Source of the DNA: Desulfopila inferna
GTDB taxonomy: Bacteria > Desulfobacterota > Desulfobulbia > Desulfobulbales > Desulfocapsaceae
Assembly (NCBI RefSeq): GCF_016919005.1
Contig: NZ_JAFFQE010000002.1
Location: 868,001-932,000, forward strand
DNA: 64,000 nucleotides
Reading direction: 5' to 3'
Both the position numbers and the translations under genes were made by a program. The notes beneath the pieces were generated by a model. That model did no database searches and was not told where the DNA came from. It saw nothing but the letters and a program-made list of their open reading frames with translations. How positions within the stretch are numbered: the first letter of the stretch is position 1; every line of letters starts with the position of its first letter. Positions 34,743-44,804 of this stretch are shown here, in pieces.

Positions 34743-36911
34743 TCATTCTTGGAGTACCTCCTGCAGATCGGGGATGACCTTCTCCAGATTGTTGCCCAGG
34801 TAATGGAAATGATGTTTTTTCAGCATTTCCCTGGTCATATAGCTGTTTTTTGATTTCGATCGCGGGTGCGGTTTTTTTTCTTCACCGATCCGTGGTTTTT
34901 GCCCTGTAAGCAATGATCTTTCGGCAAGTGCTTGAATGTGACGGTCAAGGTCCTGGGTACCAAAGCTTTCCTTCACATCCAATATGGTGGCTATCCTGCC
35001 GATGATCTGGCTGGTTGGCAGGGTGTGATCATTTTGATGAACCGGGGTGAATCGTTTTAGTTTTCCTTCCAGGTTGAAAATATGCCCATCCGATTCCATG
35101 CTGGTGGTCAAGGGGAGGAAGACGTGGGCATAATCTGAGGCCGGGGTAAAGAACATGTTGTGCTGCACCATGAATTGTAGCCCTTTAAGGGATTTGAGGA
35201 GTCTCTGGTCCGAGATATCGCCAACCAGATAGAGAGCTGACAGCACCTTTCGCTTTTTGAGCATCTCCTCTGTCGTCAGTCCTTCCTGCCCGGCTGCGGC
35301 GAATCCGGGAAGCAGTGCCGGATTCATTCCGGCCATGACGGCACCATAGCGGTTGCCTTCAGGCATCAGAAAAAGCATCTTGATCTCTCCCGGCAGTTCG
35401 CCGATGCGCATCAGGTTTTTGATATTTTCCTCGGCACGCGTTGAGTGCAGGACCTCATCGCCAATGACCATTATGTTTTTCCCTGCTCTTTGAGCAGCGG
35501 CAGTCTGTTCAGCCATGAGCTGGTGCAGGAAAATATGTTCCCGGCCTTTCTTGTAGAGCCGGTAATCAGAAGAGAAGTTCATGGTTCTGGTTATCGCCAA
35601 ATTGGCTACGGTGACTTTTTTACCGGCCCTGTAGGCTTTTCGTATGTGGTTCTCGATGATGGGGTGGGACCAACTGGCCTGTGCTCCTATGACGTATATA
35701 TGGTCGGCCTCGAGAATATCGTCGATCTCGGCAAAACCATGAGTTGCGTGGTAATCATAAATATCCCTGATAATGGTTTTGTAGGCGTTGGTCGGATGGA
35801 TATCCACATTCGCTGATTTCATGGTCCGGCGGACGAACTGCTGTAGAATAAAACTGTTTTCAATAGTATCGTGAGCAGAACCGATCAGGCCGAATTGCGG
35901 GCCACGGTGGTGTGCAAGGTTTTCTGAAATCAGGTCGATTGCTTCATCCCAGCCTGCCTCGGCCCATTGTCCTTCCTTCTTGATATGAGGCCTGGTGATT
36001 CTCTGCGGATGATGGGTGATGTCGCCCGGAATAAACTTGCCGCGCAGGCATGCCTGTGGAGGATCTTCCTTTTTCCCCGGTTCCGGGCCCACATTGACTA
36101 TCCTGTTCCCTTTGGTATTGATGGTTATTTCGCATGCTATGCTGCAAAAGGCGCAATGGGTTATAGTTGATTTATCGGGCAGGCCAACCCAATTGCCCAT
36201 CTTTTCCGAGAGCGAACCTGTCGGGCAGACATCGACACAGGCCCCGCAGAATTCACAGCCCGCTTCCTTTTGCGTTTCGTTGAAGGCCGTCCCCACCAGG
36301 GCTGAGTTGCCCCTGTTGATGAAGGCCAGGACTTCGCTGTACCGCTCCTCGTTGCATATCCTGACGCATCTGCCGCAGAGAACGCAGAGGTTGTAATCCA
36401 GATCATAGAAGGGATTATCCTTGACGGCAGGAAGATTCCTGTAGGCGATGGGATATCTGATCTGCGTCAGACCGAGGTATTCTGTGAGTTCCTGCAGCTC
36501 GCAGTTCCCATTGTTGGTGCAGAAGTTGCAGCCGGTGGTGGTGCTGACCTTCCTGGTGGTATGCATGAACTCGCTGCATTCTTTTTTATCCCCGCAGACC
36601 AGGCAGGTATATGGATGTTCCGAGAGGATCAGCTCCAGTATGTCCCTTCTCAACTCCTGTAATGCCGGAGTGCTGGTGGAAATTTTCATGCCCGCAGAAA
36701 CCGGGGTGGTGCAGGCGGTGGGGAAGCCGCGCATATTTTCAACCGCAACAACGCAGAGGCGGCAGCCGCCATAATCGGGAAGGCCTTCCAGATAACACAG
36801 GGTCGGAATGTAAATCCCGCCCTCCCGGGCCGCCTGCAGGATGGTGGAGCCTGCCGGTGCATGGATCTCCCGGTTGTCGATGGATACCGTTATAGTTTTT
36901 GTCTGGGCCAT
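34743..36911 (-). CDS. NuoG/HydA-type multi-cluster subunit with pterin-less-looking molybdopterin domain
   Basis: A 722-residue protein. Residues 1-80 are a [2Fe-2S] domain (CYLEGLPDYGGCRLC), followed by a His-Cys segment and two [4Fe-4S] motifs (CVLCGRCVRIC; CEFCGACVDVCP). From about 230 a molybdopterin oxidoreductase-like part begins, with a [4Fe-4S] motif CAFCSIACE ... CLRGKF. Where formate dehydrogenases carry Cys or Sec as metal ligand, the corresponding segment (VDIHPTNAYKTIIRD) has neither, and no TGA lies there. It therefore resembles NuoG, which lost the metal site. It follows the NuoF-like gene by 4 bases. Confidence 0.85.
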   Translation of the reverse strand: MAQTKTITVSIDNREIHAPAGSTILQAAREGGIYIPTLCYLEGLPDYGGCRLCVVAVENMRGFPTACTTPVSAGMKISTSTPALQELRRDILELILSEHPYTCLVCGDKKECSEFMHTTRKVSTTTGCNFCTNNGNCELQELTEYLGLTQIRYPIAYRNLPAVKDNPFYDLDYNLCVLCGRCVRICNEERYSEVLAFINRGNSALVGTAFNETQKEAGCEFCGACVDVCPTGSLSEKMGNWVGLPDKSTITHCAFCSIACEITINTKGNRIVNVGPEPGKKEDPPQACLRGKFIPGDITHHPQRITRPHIKKEGQWAEAGWDEAIDLISENLAHHRGPQFGLIGSAHDTIENSFILQQFVRRTMKSANVDIHPTNAYKTIIRDIYDYHATHGFAEIDDILEADHIYVIGAQASWSHPIIENHIRKAYRAGKKVTVANLAITRTMNFSSDYRLYKKGREHIFLHQLMAEQTAAAQRAGKNIMVIGDEVLHSTRAEENIKNLMRIGELPGEIKMLFLMPEGNRYGAVMAGMNPALLPGFAAAGQEGLTTEEMLKKRKVLSALYLVGDISDQRLLKSLKGLQFMVQHNMFFTPASDYAHVFLPLTTSMESDGHIFNLEGKLKRFTPVHQNDHTLPTSQIIGRIATILDVKESFGTQDLDRHIQALAERSLLTGQKPRIGEEKKPHPRSKSKNSYMTREMLKKHHFHYLGNNLEKVIPDLQEVLQE

Positions 36912-36915
36912 CGTT

Positions 36916-38775
36916 TTACTCTATGTGGATAGCATCGCCTGCAATCGCATCAAAACGGCAGATTTCATAACATGCCCGGCACTTGATGCATTTATCCTTA
37001 TCCAGATTATGGGGTTCGCTTCGCGGCCCGCTGATGGCGCCTGTGGGACATACCTCCACACAGCGTTGGCATCCGGTACATTTTTCTTTGACGACCCTGT
37101 ATTGAACAAGCTCGCGACAGACCGCGGCAGGACAGCGTTTATCTTCTATATGGGCAAGGTATTCATCCCGGAAATAGTTGATGGTGGTGCGCACCGGGTT
37201 GGGTGCGGTCTGGCCCAGTCCGCAGAGAGAGCCCTTGCCGATAGTGGTGGATAAGGATGCAAGGGTATCGAGATCTTCCAGGGCACCGTTTCCTGCGGTG
37301 ATCCTGTCCAGTATCTCCACCATTTTTTGTGTGCCGATACGGCAGGGCGCGCACTTGCCGCAGCTCTCTTTACTGGTAAAGCCGAGGAAATAACGGGTGA
37401 CATCGACCATGCATGAATGCGCGTCCATGACGATGAGTCCGCCTGATCCCATGATGGTACCGGCGTCCTGCAGGGATTGATAGTCGATCGGCAGATCGAG
37501 ATGTTCCGCTGAGAGGCAGCCGCCCGAGGGGCCGCCGGTCTGCACGGCCTTGAAGGGGTTGCGTGTGCCACTGCCGATGTCGAAGATGATCTCCCGCAAG
37601 GTGGTGCCGAGAGGAACCTCTATCAGTCCGGTTCTTCTGACCTTGCCCACCAGGGCGAAGGTTTTGGTGCCCTTGCTCTGTTCGGTGCCGAAACCGGAAT
37701 ACCACTCTCCTCCATTTCTCATGATGTTGGGCAGCGTGGCCAGGGTTTCGACGTTGTGGATGGTTGTCGGTCTGCCGTGCAATCCCGATATTGCCGGAAA
37801 TGGCGGCCGGCTTCTCGGCATCCCTCTCTTGCCTTCGATGGAGGCGATCAGAGCGGTTTCCTCGCCACAGACGAAAGCTCCGGCTCCTTCCTTGATCTTT
37901 ATGGTAAAGTTAAAGCCACTGCCGAGAATATTGTCTCCAATCAAGCCGATCTCTTCCATCTGCGCCATGGCGATCCGCAGCCGTTCTATGGCCAGCGGGT
38001 ATTCGGCTCTGATATAGATATAGCCCGAATCCGCGCCGATCCCGTAGGCGGCGATCAACATGCCTTCCAGTACCGCAAACGGATCACCTTCGATAACCGA
38101 GCGGTTCATGAATGCTCCCGGATCACCTTCATCGGCGTTGCAGATCAGGTATTTCGAATCGCCTTTGGCGTTTCTGCAGAACTCCCATTTTTTGAAAGAG
38201 GGAAAACCGGCCCCGCCACGGCCCCGCAATCCGGAGATTTTTACTTCTTCAATGGCCGCCTCCGGCTGATTTTCAAGGGTATTGATGAGGCCTTGAAAAC
38301 CATCGCGGGCGATATAATGCTGAATATTTTCCGGGTCGACTATACCGCAGTTTCTCAGGACGATCCTCATTTGGTTTTTAAGCATGGGCAACTCCCAGAA
38401 TGATCTGGTCCCATCCACTTTCGAATCGCGAGCGCCAAAATGCCCGATTGGCTTGATTTTGATTTTTTCCTTGCCGATATATCCTTTAATCAGTTTTTCG
38501 GCCCGTCCTGAATCGACATTGTTGAAACTGAGCCTCGGCAGGCCATGAGCCTGTATATCCATGAAAGGTTCGAGATAGCAGGGGCCGATGCACCCCACCT
38601 TGACCAGTTTGATTTTGTCGTTTTTATTCGCTTGTTGCAGGGTATTCCAAACTGCTCCAGCGCCGGAAGCCAGACCGCAACTGCCCATTCCCACATAGAC
38701 CACAGGATCCGGACTCTGCTGTAGAGCCAGCCAGGTTTCGGCGGATCTTTTCTGTAGAGCGATGAAGTCATTCAT
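36916..38775 (-). CDS. HydB/NuoF-type NADH-oxidising flavoprotein subunit
   Basis: A 619-residue subunit with the full HydB layout. An N-terminal thioredoxin-like [2Fe-2S] domain (1-about 110; VGMGSCGLASGA, VKVGCIGPCYLEP) is followed by the NuoF FMN/NADH domain (about 150-400; GLRGRGGAGFPSFKKWE, CNADEGDPGAFMNR) and the [4Fe-4S] motif SCGKCAPCRIGT. The C-terminal ferredoxin part carries two more clusters (CTGCQRCVEVCP; CIKCRACYEICR). The extra ferredoxin ending distinguishes it from ordinary NuoF and is typical of soluble electron-bifurcating complexes. It starts within the 3' end of the NuoE-like gene (8-base overlap). Confidence 0.9.
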   Translation of the reverse strand: MNDFIALQKRSAETWLALQQSPDPVVYVGMGSCGLASGAGAVWNTLQQANKNDKIKLVKVGCIGPCYLEPFMDIQAHGLPRLSFNNVDSGRAEKLIKGYIGKEKIKIKPIGHFGARDSKVDGTRSFWELPMLKNQMRIVLRNCGIVDPENIQHYIARDGFQGLINTLENQPEAAIEEVKISGLRGRGGAGFPSFKKWEFCRNAKGDSKYLICNADEGDPGAFMNRSVIEGDPFAVLEGMLIAAYGIGADSGYIYIRAEYPLAIERLRIAMAQMEEIGLIGDNILGSGFNFTIKIKEGAGAFVCGEETALIASIEGKRGMPRSRPPFPAISGLHGRPTTIHNVETLATLPNIMRNGGEWYSGFGTEQSKGTKTFALVGKVRRTGLIEVPLGTTLREIIFDIGSGTRNPFKAVQTGGPSGGCLSAEHLDLPIDYQSLQDAGTIMGSGGLIVMDAHSCMVDVTRYFLGFTSKESCGKCAPCRIGTQKMVEILDRITAGNGALEDLDTLASLSTTIGKGSLCGLGQTAPNPVRTTINYFRDEYLAHIEDKRCPAAVCRELVQYRVVKEKCTGCQRCVEVCPTGAISGPRSEPHNLDKDKCIKCRACYEICRFDAIAGDAIHIE

Positions 38776-39220
38776 ATTTTTTCAGAACCTGCTGCAGTTT
38801 GAGTACGGACATGCGGCTGTGGATTTCCTGATCCACCATCATAACCGGGGCCAGGGCGCAACATCCGAGGCAGGCGACCCGCTCCAGATCGAAACGGCCA
38901 TCTTCGCTTGTCTGGCCTGGCTCGATTCCAATTTGAAGCTGGAGAGCATTCAAGAGGAAGTCACCATCCTGGACATGACAGGCGCTTCCCAGACAAATTT
39001 TTATGGAGTGACGGCCCGGGGGATTAAAGCGAAATTGCGAGTAAAAGGAAGCTACACCAAAGATTCTGCTTCTGGATATTCTCAGGTGTTCTGAGATCTT
39101 GCGGATTGCGGTGGGAGATACGTAGCCCTCAATGGCCTGCATTTGTTGCAGGATAGGCATCAGATTGTCTGTGCCTCCCGGAGGATAGGTATCCAGAGTT
39201 TGCGTGATCGGGTTTTTCAT
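38768..39220 (-). CDS. NuoE/HydC-type [2Fe-2S] thioredoxin-like subunit
   Basis: A 150-residue protein. The N-terminal helices (LMPILQQMQAIEGYVSPTAIRKISEHL) precede the thioredoxin-like fold with CLGSACHV and CLGCCALAPVMMVD, giving the four cysteine ligands of a [2Fe-2S] cluster. This is the first gene of the redox series and pairs with the NuoF-like protein, as in HydC-HydB. Its start has no strong ribosome site. A 282-base gap separates it from the divergent TetR gene and should hold both promoters. Confidence 0.9.
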   Translation of the reverse strand: MKNPITQTLDTYPPGGTDNLMPILQQMQAIEGYVSPTAIRKISEHLRISRSRIFGVASFYSQFRFNPPGRHSIKICLGSACHVQDGDFLLNALQLQIGIEPGQTSEDGRFDLERVACLGCCALAPVMMVDQEIHSRMSVLKLQQVLKKYE

Positions 39221-39502
39221 AATCAGGTGACAGGTGGCAGAGGCAGTTGCTTTGCAAGCAGAGCTAATCCTTCATATTCTCTCCTTACCCCGATATATGT
39301 ATCATCCTATCGCATTTTTGGTGTTTTTACAAGTTCCGGATCATCGCGATTACATAGGCCTCAAGGAGAAAACGCTTTTTTTCTCCGCTGGTTTGCTCAA
39401 AGCTATTTGACAGGACGCCATCAGAGCATTGACAAAATGAAAGAGCAGCGATATTGTGAAAAGTGATTCACAATTCACAATCTATAGTGGGAAAGATAGG
39501 GA

Positions 39503-40144
39503 ATGCGAGCTCAAAAGACGGAAACCGAACTGCGTAAGGAGCAAATAATAGAGGCTGCTCTGGGGCTGATCAGTACTGAAGGGGTGTCAGGACTAAGCAT
39601 AGTCGGCATTGCCGGACAGGTAGGCATCGTTCCGTCTGCGCTGTATCGCCATTTCAAGGGCAAGGATGAGGTGCTGGATGGTGTCGTGGAGTTCATAAAG
39701 AGGCGGCTGCTGATAAATGTGACGGAGGTCAGAAGTGAAGTGTCCGCAGCACCACAGCGCCTGCGCTACATCTTGATGCGGCATGCCCGCCTCTTAGCCG
39801 AAAATCGAGCCATTCCCCATGTTGTTTTCTCGGATGGGTTTTATACCGGAAATCCTCGACGCAAAGCAAGGGTTGGCGAGATTATAATGGCATATTTGGA
39901 TAAAATTGAGGAAATCATTGAAGAAGGCCGGCAGGAGGGAACCATTCGTAAGGATATTGTTCCCGGGACCACCTCCCTTCTGTTTCTGGGAATGATCATG
40001 CCGGCTGCAGTTCTTGGTAAGGTATGCGGGGAGGGTTTTGATATGATAGCACATGCGGAGAATTCCTGGCCCCTTTTTGAACGATGCATCGCCGTAGATG
40101 CTCAAACCGCAATGGACCCTGAAATCGGAGAGGATCATGAATAA
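39503..40144 (+). CDS. TetR-family regulator of the RND efflux operon
   Basis: A 213-residue regulator. The HTH covers about 12-58 (RKEQIIEAALGLISTEGVSGLSIVGIAGQVGIVPSALYRHFKGKDEVLDG), the standard TetR signature. The C-terminal helical ligand domain is family-specific (TetR_C, NMHR-like) and does not name a ligand. It overlaps the adaptor gene by 8 bases, so the regulator is co-transcribed with the pump and probably represses the whole unit. Confidence 0.9.
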   Translation: MRAQKTETELRKEQIIEAALGLISTEGVSGLSIVGIAGQVGIVPSALYRHFKGKDEVLDGVVEFIKRRLLINVTEVRSEVSAAPQRLRYILMRHARLLAENRAIPHVVFSDGFYTGNPRRKARVGEIIMAYLDKIEEIIEEGRQEGTIRKDIVPGTTSLLFLGMIMPAAVLGKVCGEGFDMIAHAENSWPLFERCIAVDAQTAMDPEIGEDHE

Positions 40145-41498
40145 AGCTTTGAGAAGAATATTGACTATCCTGCCGATTGCGGCGGCAGTTATACTGGTGG
40201 CCTATCTGGTGACGCATCGCCCCGGGCCAGCAAAAAAGCAGGTTGAAGAGTCAATCCGAACACTGCGTGTAATCACTGTTCCTGCCGTGGATCTCATTCC
40301 TCGGGCAATCGGTTACGGGGTGGCCGGACCCGGCTTGATCTGGGAAGCGGTTGCAGAGGTTAAGGGTACCGTGAATTTCGTCGATCCACGTCTGAAATCG
40401 GGCCAGCTGATAGAGGCGGGTACTGTATTGGTTCAAATCGATCCCTCGGAATACCGGCTTTCCGTGGCTCGGCTGGAGGCGCAAATTGAGGAAACCAAGG
40501 CGAAAAGAGCAGAGCTTGTCGAGGACGAAAAAAACATCGGGAACCTGATTGCCATAGAGTCCCGGTCGCTGGAGTTGGCCCAGAAAACCCTGGAACGTAA
40601 AGTCGAGGCACTGGCGCGTAATGCCATCTCGCAGGATGAGGTTGATCGAGAGGAAAGAAATTTTCTGCAGCAGAAACAGCAGGTCCAGCAACTCAGCAAC
40701 AGTCTTGCTTTGATTCCCGCAAAGAAAAAGGCGCTGGAGTCTTCTCTGGCCATGTTGCGCTCCGATCTCGAGCAAGCCGAAAACGATCTGGCCAAAACAA
40801 AAATAGCCGCTCCGTATGATTGCCGGCTTGGTGAAGTGAGCCTGGATGTCGGACAGTTCTTACCGGCCGGCCAACTCCTTTTTCAGGCCCACGGCATAGA
40901 AGTTGCCGAGATTGAAAGCCGTTTTCGCATTGAAGAGCTGCGCCATCTTCTGGGTGAGGAGAAACGCAAGCGGTTTCTGCCGGGCATGAGCACCGGAATC
41001 TTTGCACAACTCTTTGGCGATATCAGAGTTTTTGTGAGTTTGCAAAGCGGAGACTGGTCTGCACATTGGCAGGGCCGCGTCGATAGGCTGCGGGAAAGCG
41101 TGGATAGCGGAACCCGGGAAATGAGAGTAGTGGCCGCCGTTGATGACCCCTATGAGAAGGCCATACCCGGATTACGCCCGCCATTGACGGCAGGTATGTT
41201 CTGCCGGGTTGAGCTTCAGGCACCCATTCGTGCCGGAAGTGTTGTCATTCCCCGATCCGCGATACACAACGGCAGCGTCTTCGTGCTTGACCGGCAAAAC
41301 CTTCTGCAGGCCAGGAAGGTGGTTGCAGATTTTGTGCAGTCGGAGTTTGTGGTGATAAAGTCCGGCCTCTTGGCTGGAGAGACCATTATTGTTTCGGATC
41401 CCTCTCCGGCCATTATCGGCATGAAAGTGGCGCCTGTTGCCGATGAGGAACTGGAAGAGCGGCTGATCGCTGTAAGTCAGGGAGAGAGGGCTGAGTAA
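40137..41498 (+). CDS. RND efflux periplasmic adaptor (membrane fusion protein)
   Basis: A 453-residue HlyD/AcrA-type adaptor. One N-terminal hydrophobic segment (ILTILPIAAAVILVAYLV) anchors it. Then come a lipoyl-like half (VNFVDPRLKSGQLIEAGTVLVQIDPSEY), a long coiled-coil hairpin (about 105-240), the second lipoyl half (IAAPYDCRLGEVSLDVGQFL) and beta-barrel domains. The ATG at 40137 has GGAGAGG upstream and overlaps the regulator gene. It links the RND pump to an outer-membrane channel; no TolC-like gene is present in this window. Confidence 0.9.
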   Translation: MNKALRRILTILPIAAAVILVAYLVTHRPGPAKKQVEESIRTLRVITVPAVDLIPRAIGYGVAGPGLIWEAVAEVKGTVNFVDPRLKSGQLIEAGTVLVQIDPSEYRLSVARLEAQIEETKAKRAELVEDEKNIGNLIAIESRSLELAQKTLERKVEALARNAISQDEVDREERNFLQQKQQVQQLSNSLALIPAKKKALESSLAMLRSDLEQAENDLAKTKIAAPYDCRLGEVSLDVGQFLPAGQLLFQAHGIEVAEIESRFRIEELRHLLGEEKRKRFLPGMSTGIFAQLFGDIRVFVSLQSGDWSAHWQGRVDRLRESVDSGTREMRVVAAVDDPYEKAIPGLRPPLTAGMFCRVELQAPIRAGSVVIPRSAIHNGSVFVLDRQNLLQARKVVADFVQSEFVVIKSGLLAGETIIVSDPSPAIIGMKVAPVADEELEERLIAVSQGERAE

Positions 41499-44400
41499 TG
41501 ATCCATTTTTTTAGCCGGCATCCGACCGCCGCCAATCTGTTGATGATCGCCTTTCTTGTCGCCGGTGCTCTGTCCATGCCGCGAATATTGCGGGAAACCC
41601 AGCCTGATTTTGCCCCGAGCGAGGTTGAGATACGCATCCTCTATCCCGGTGCCACAGCCCAGGAAGTGGAAGAGGTGATTTGCCGGAGGGTGGAAGATGC
41701 ACTGGACGGTATCACCTTCGTGGAAGAAATCCGTGCCGATTCCCGGGAGGGAATGGCCTTGATCGTTGTTGAAATGGCGAGCGAAGGGGATATCCAAACC
41801 TTTTTAGGCGACATAAAGACGGAGATAGACGCCATAGACGATTTTCCGGCAGAGGTGGAGGATCCGATCGTCTCCGAACTCGGCCGCACCGATCCGGTAA
41901 TTTCCCTGCTGGTCTCGGGTCCGTTGAGTTTGCCTGATCTTAAGGCATATTCCGAAGATCTGAAAGAGAGGATGCAGGAGGCAGGGATTGCGCTGATTAC
42001 CATCGAAGGATTTTCCGAGCACCAGCTCCGCGTTTCACTTTCCGAAGCCTCCCTGCGTCTGCTGGGGATCAGTGCCGCTCAGGTGGCCGAAGTGATTATC
42101 GCTCAGAGCAGGGATACTCCGCTGGGCAACCTGGAGACCCGTGAAAGGGATATTCTGCTGCGTTTCGCCGATCAGCGCCGCACCGCCGAGGCTCTGGAAA
42201 AACTGGTCATTCTCGCCACTCCTGAGGGCGGGGAGGTTCATTTGGGGGATATCGCCGTTATTGAAGATGTTTTCAAGCTCGATGAAGACAAAATCATGAT
42301 GGACGGCAGGCGCAATGCACTGCTTAAAATCGAGAAATCAAAAACCCAGGATGCCATCCGGGTGGCGCAGATGGTCAGGTCCTTTGTGGAGAGTGAGCGT
42401 CTGCGTTTTCCGCAGATGGAGTTGACCCTTACCCAGGATCAGACAAATATCCTCGTTGATCGCCTGAATATGCTGGTGAAAAACGGTGCCCAGGGACTGC
42501 TGCTGGTTTTTATGACCATGTGGCTGTTTTTCAATATCCGGATTTCCTTCTGGGTAGTCATGGGCCTGCCGGTCTCATTTCTGGGAGCATTCATCCTTGT
42601 GCCCCATCTTGGGCTCAGTATCAATATGTTCACCATGGTTGGCATGCTGATGGCGATCGGCCTGCTGATGGATGATGCCATAGTTATCGCTGAAAATATC
42701 ATGGCGCATCGACAGCGCGGGAAACCGCCGCTTGCTGCCGCGGTGGACGGTACCAGGGAAGTGGCCTCGGGTATTATCTCTTCGTTTCTCACCACTATCT
42801 GTATAATGGGGCCTCTGGCTTTTATCGAAGGCCAGATCGGCAATGTCCTCAGGGTGGTTCCCATGATGTTGATTCTGGTTCTGGCGGTCAGTCTCATCGA
42901 AGCGTTCTGGATCCTTCCCGCTCATCTCAATCACGCCATGCACCGTTTCGCCCCGCAAGAGGCCAATCATTTTCGGCAGCGCTTCGATAGTTTTTTTGAG
43001 TGGCTGCGTGAGCGGCTGCTGGGCAGAACCATCGATGTGTTATTGAAATGGCGCTATCTCTTTGTTGCGTCGGTAATCGGCCTGTTCATTCTTTCACTGG
43101 GTATGATCGTTTCCGGAAAAATCAAGTTTCAGGGGTTTCCCGAGCTGGAGGGCGATATCGTGGTGGCACGGCTGCTGATGCCTCAGGGAACCCCGCTGCA
43201 GCATACCGAACAGAGAGTTAATCATATTCTGGAAGCGCTGGACAGGACAAACAGGAAGTTTAAAGCGCAGCAGAAAGACGAGCAGGATCTTGTCAGGAAC
43301 TCCTATGTCCAATATAATCTGAATACGGAGGCCTTTGAAAATGGCCCTCATGTGGCGACCATTACCGTGGATCTGTTGACGGCGGAGAAGCGCTCGGGAA
43401 CCATTGATGCGTATCTGGCCGAATGGCGCAAGGAGATAGGGGAACTGCCGGATGTGCTCAGTCTGACCTTGAACGAACCGGGTTTCGGTCCCGGCGGCCG
43501 CCCCATAGAAGTGCGGCTGCGAGGCAAGGATCTGGTCGAGATGAAACAGGCTGTTCTCGACCTGGAGGCCTGGTTCTCTCAGTTTGAAGGGGTGGTGAAC
43601 CTTGCCGATGATCTTAGAACCGGCAAGCCCGAGCTGCGCATGCGAATGCGTGAAGGAGCCTACGGACTCGGCATCGATGCGGCAGGGGTAAGCCGCCAGT
43701 TGCGTGCAGCCTTCCAGGGCATAGAGGCCGATAATATTCAGGTTGGGCCGGAGACCTATGAGATTGAGGTACGTTTGGCGGATATGGGTCGGAACAGCTT
43801 GCAGGACCTCGAAAGTTTTAATCTTATCCTCGATGACGGCAGCCGCATGCCATTGAGTGCAGTGGTGCAATGGGAAATGGAGAAGGGCTGGGCCAGAATA
43901 GCCCGCTTCAATGGGATGCGGGCGGTAACCTTGCGCGGTGACGTAGATACCCGGTTGATTAACACCAACGAGTTGATGAGGCTCTTTCAGAAGAATTATC
44001 TTCAGGATTTCAATAAAAGATATCCGGATCTGCAGTTATCCGTTGCCGGTTCTCTTGAAGAAACCAATAAAACGCGGCTGTCGATGCTGGCTTCCCTGTT
44101 TATTGGCCTTATAGGCATATTCTTTCTCCTTAGCTTCCAATTCAGGACCTTTACCGAACCATTTGTGGTAATGCTGGCCATTCCTTTTGCCTTGATCGGA
44201 GTGGTCTGGGGGCACGGCCTGATGGGAGTGCCCGTGAGCATGCCGAGCCTGCTGGGGTTTATAGCCCTTGCCGGCATAGTGGTCAATGACTCCATCCTTT
44301 TGGTACTCTTTTTGAAAAATGCCCGGAGAAAAGGGCTTACAGCGCAGGAGGCAGCTGCCGGAGCAAGCCGGGCCAGGTTTCGCGCCGTTCTATTGACTTC

Positions 44401-44602
44401 CACCACAACCATAGCCGGACTGCTGCCGCTGTTGTTCGAAAAGAGCCTTCAGGCCCAGATATTGATCCCTCTGGTGATCAGTACAACATTCGGACTCATG
44501 GCCAGCACGGTGCTGGTGTTGTTGGCCATTCCCTGCATGTATCTGATCCTGAGCGATTTAGGTATTGTGGAGAAAATCGGATTAGATGAAGCGGTAGAGT
44601 GA
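41498..44602 (+). CDS. RND-family efflux permease
   Basis: A 1034-residue inner-membrane pump of the AcrB/MMPL-like RND superfamily (ACR_tran). It has twelve membrane segments in two halves and two large periplasmic loops. The helix-4 segment MLMAIGLLMDDAIVIAENI carries the acidic pair used for proton relay; the repeat of this segment in the second half reads GFIALAGIVVNDSILLVLF. Family motifs LPVSFLGAFI and IPFALIGVVWGH are present. The start overlaps the adaptor stop by one base (TAATG). The substrate cannot be told. Confidence 0.95.
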   Translation: MIHFFSRHPTAANLLMIAFLVAGALSMPRILRETQPDFAPSEVEIRILYPGATAQEVEEVICRRVEDALDGITFVEEIRADSREGMALIVVEMASEGDIQTFLGDIKTEIDAIDDFPAEVEDPIVSELGRTDPVISLLVSGPLSLPDLKAYSEDLKERMQEAGIALITIEGFSEHQLRVSLSEASLRLLGISAAQVAEVIIAQSRDTPLGNLETRERDILLRFADQRRTAEALEKLVILATPEGGEVHLGDIAVIEDVFKLDEDKIMMDGRRNALLKIEKSKTQDAIRVAQMVRSFVESERLRFPQMELTLTQDQTNILVDRLNMLVKNGAQGLLLVFMTMWLFFNIRISFWVVMGLPVSFLGAFILVPHLGLSINMFTMVGMLMAIGLLMDDAIVIAENIMAHRQRGKPPLAAAVDGTREVASGIISSFLTTICIMGPLAFIEGQIGNVLRVVPMMLILVLAVSLIEAFWILPAHLNHAMHRFAPQEANHFRQRFDSFFEWLRERLLGRTIDVLLKWRYLFVASVIGLFILSLGMIVSGKIKFQGFPELEGDIVVARLLMPQGTPLQHTEQRVNHILEALDRTNRKFKAQQKDEQDLVRNSYVQYNLNTEAFENGPHVATITVDLLTAEKRSGTIDAYLAEWRKEIGELPDVLSLTLNEPGFGPGGRPIEVRLRGKDLVEMKQAVLDLEAWFSQFEGVVNLADDLRTGKPELRMRMREGAYGLGIDAAGVSRQLRAAFQGIEADNIQVGPETYEIEVRLADMGRNSLQDLESFNLILDDGSRMPLSAVVQWEMEKGWARIARFNGMRAVTLRGDVDTRLINTNELMRLFQKNYLQDFNKRYPDLQLSVAGSLEETNKTRLSMLASLFIGLIGIFFLLSFQFRTFTEPFVVMLAIPFALIGVVWGHGLMGVPVSMPSLLGFIALAGIVVNDSILLVLFLKNARRKGLTAQEAAAGASRARFRAVLLTSTTTIAGLLPLLFEKSLQAQILIPLVISTTFGLMASTVLVLLAIPCMYLILSDLGIVEKIGLDEAVE

Positions 44603-44804
44603 TTTTTAATACCTTCTGGTCCCTAAAAGCAGTGATTGCCAATGTTGATGGTCTTATAAAGGTCACCGATGTAGTCTTTATTCGAAGGAAATGTTGCATT
44701 CCTGTCAAACTGTCGATACACTCTGAGAAACATTCTTTGGCTGGTTTCGGTGTTGTTTTGCCGGAGCCTCAAATCTCAAGGAAAAATGGAAAGGAGCGAA
44801 TGCT

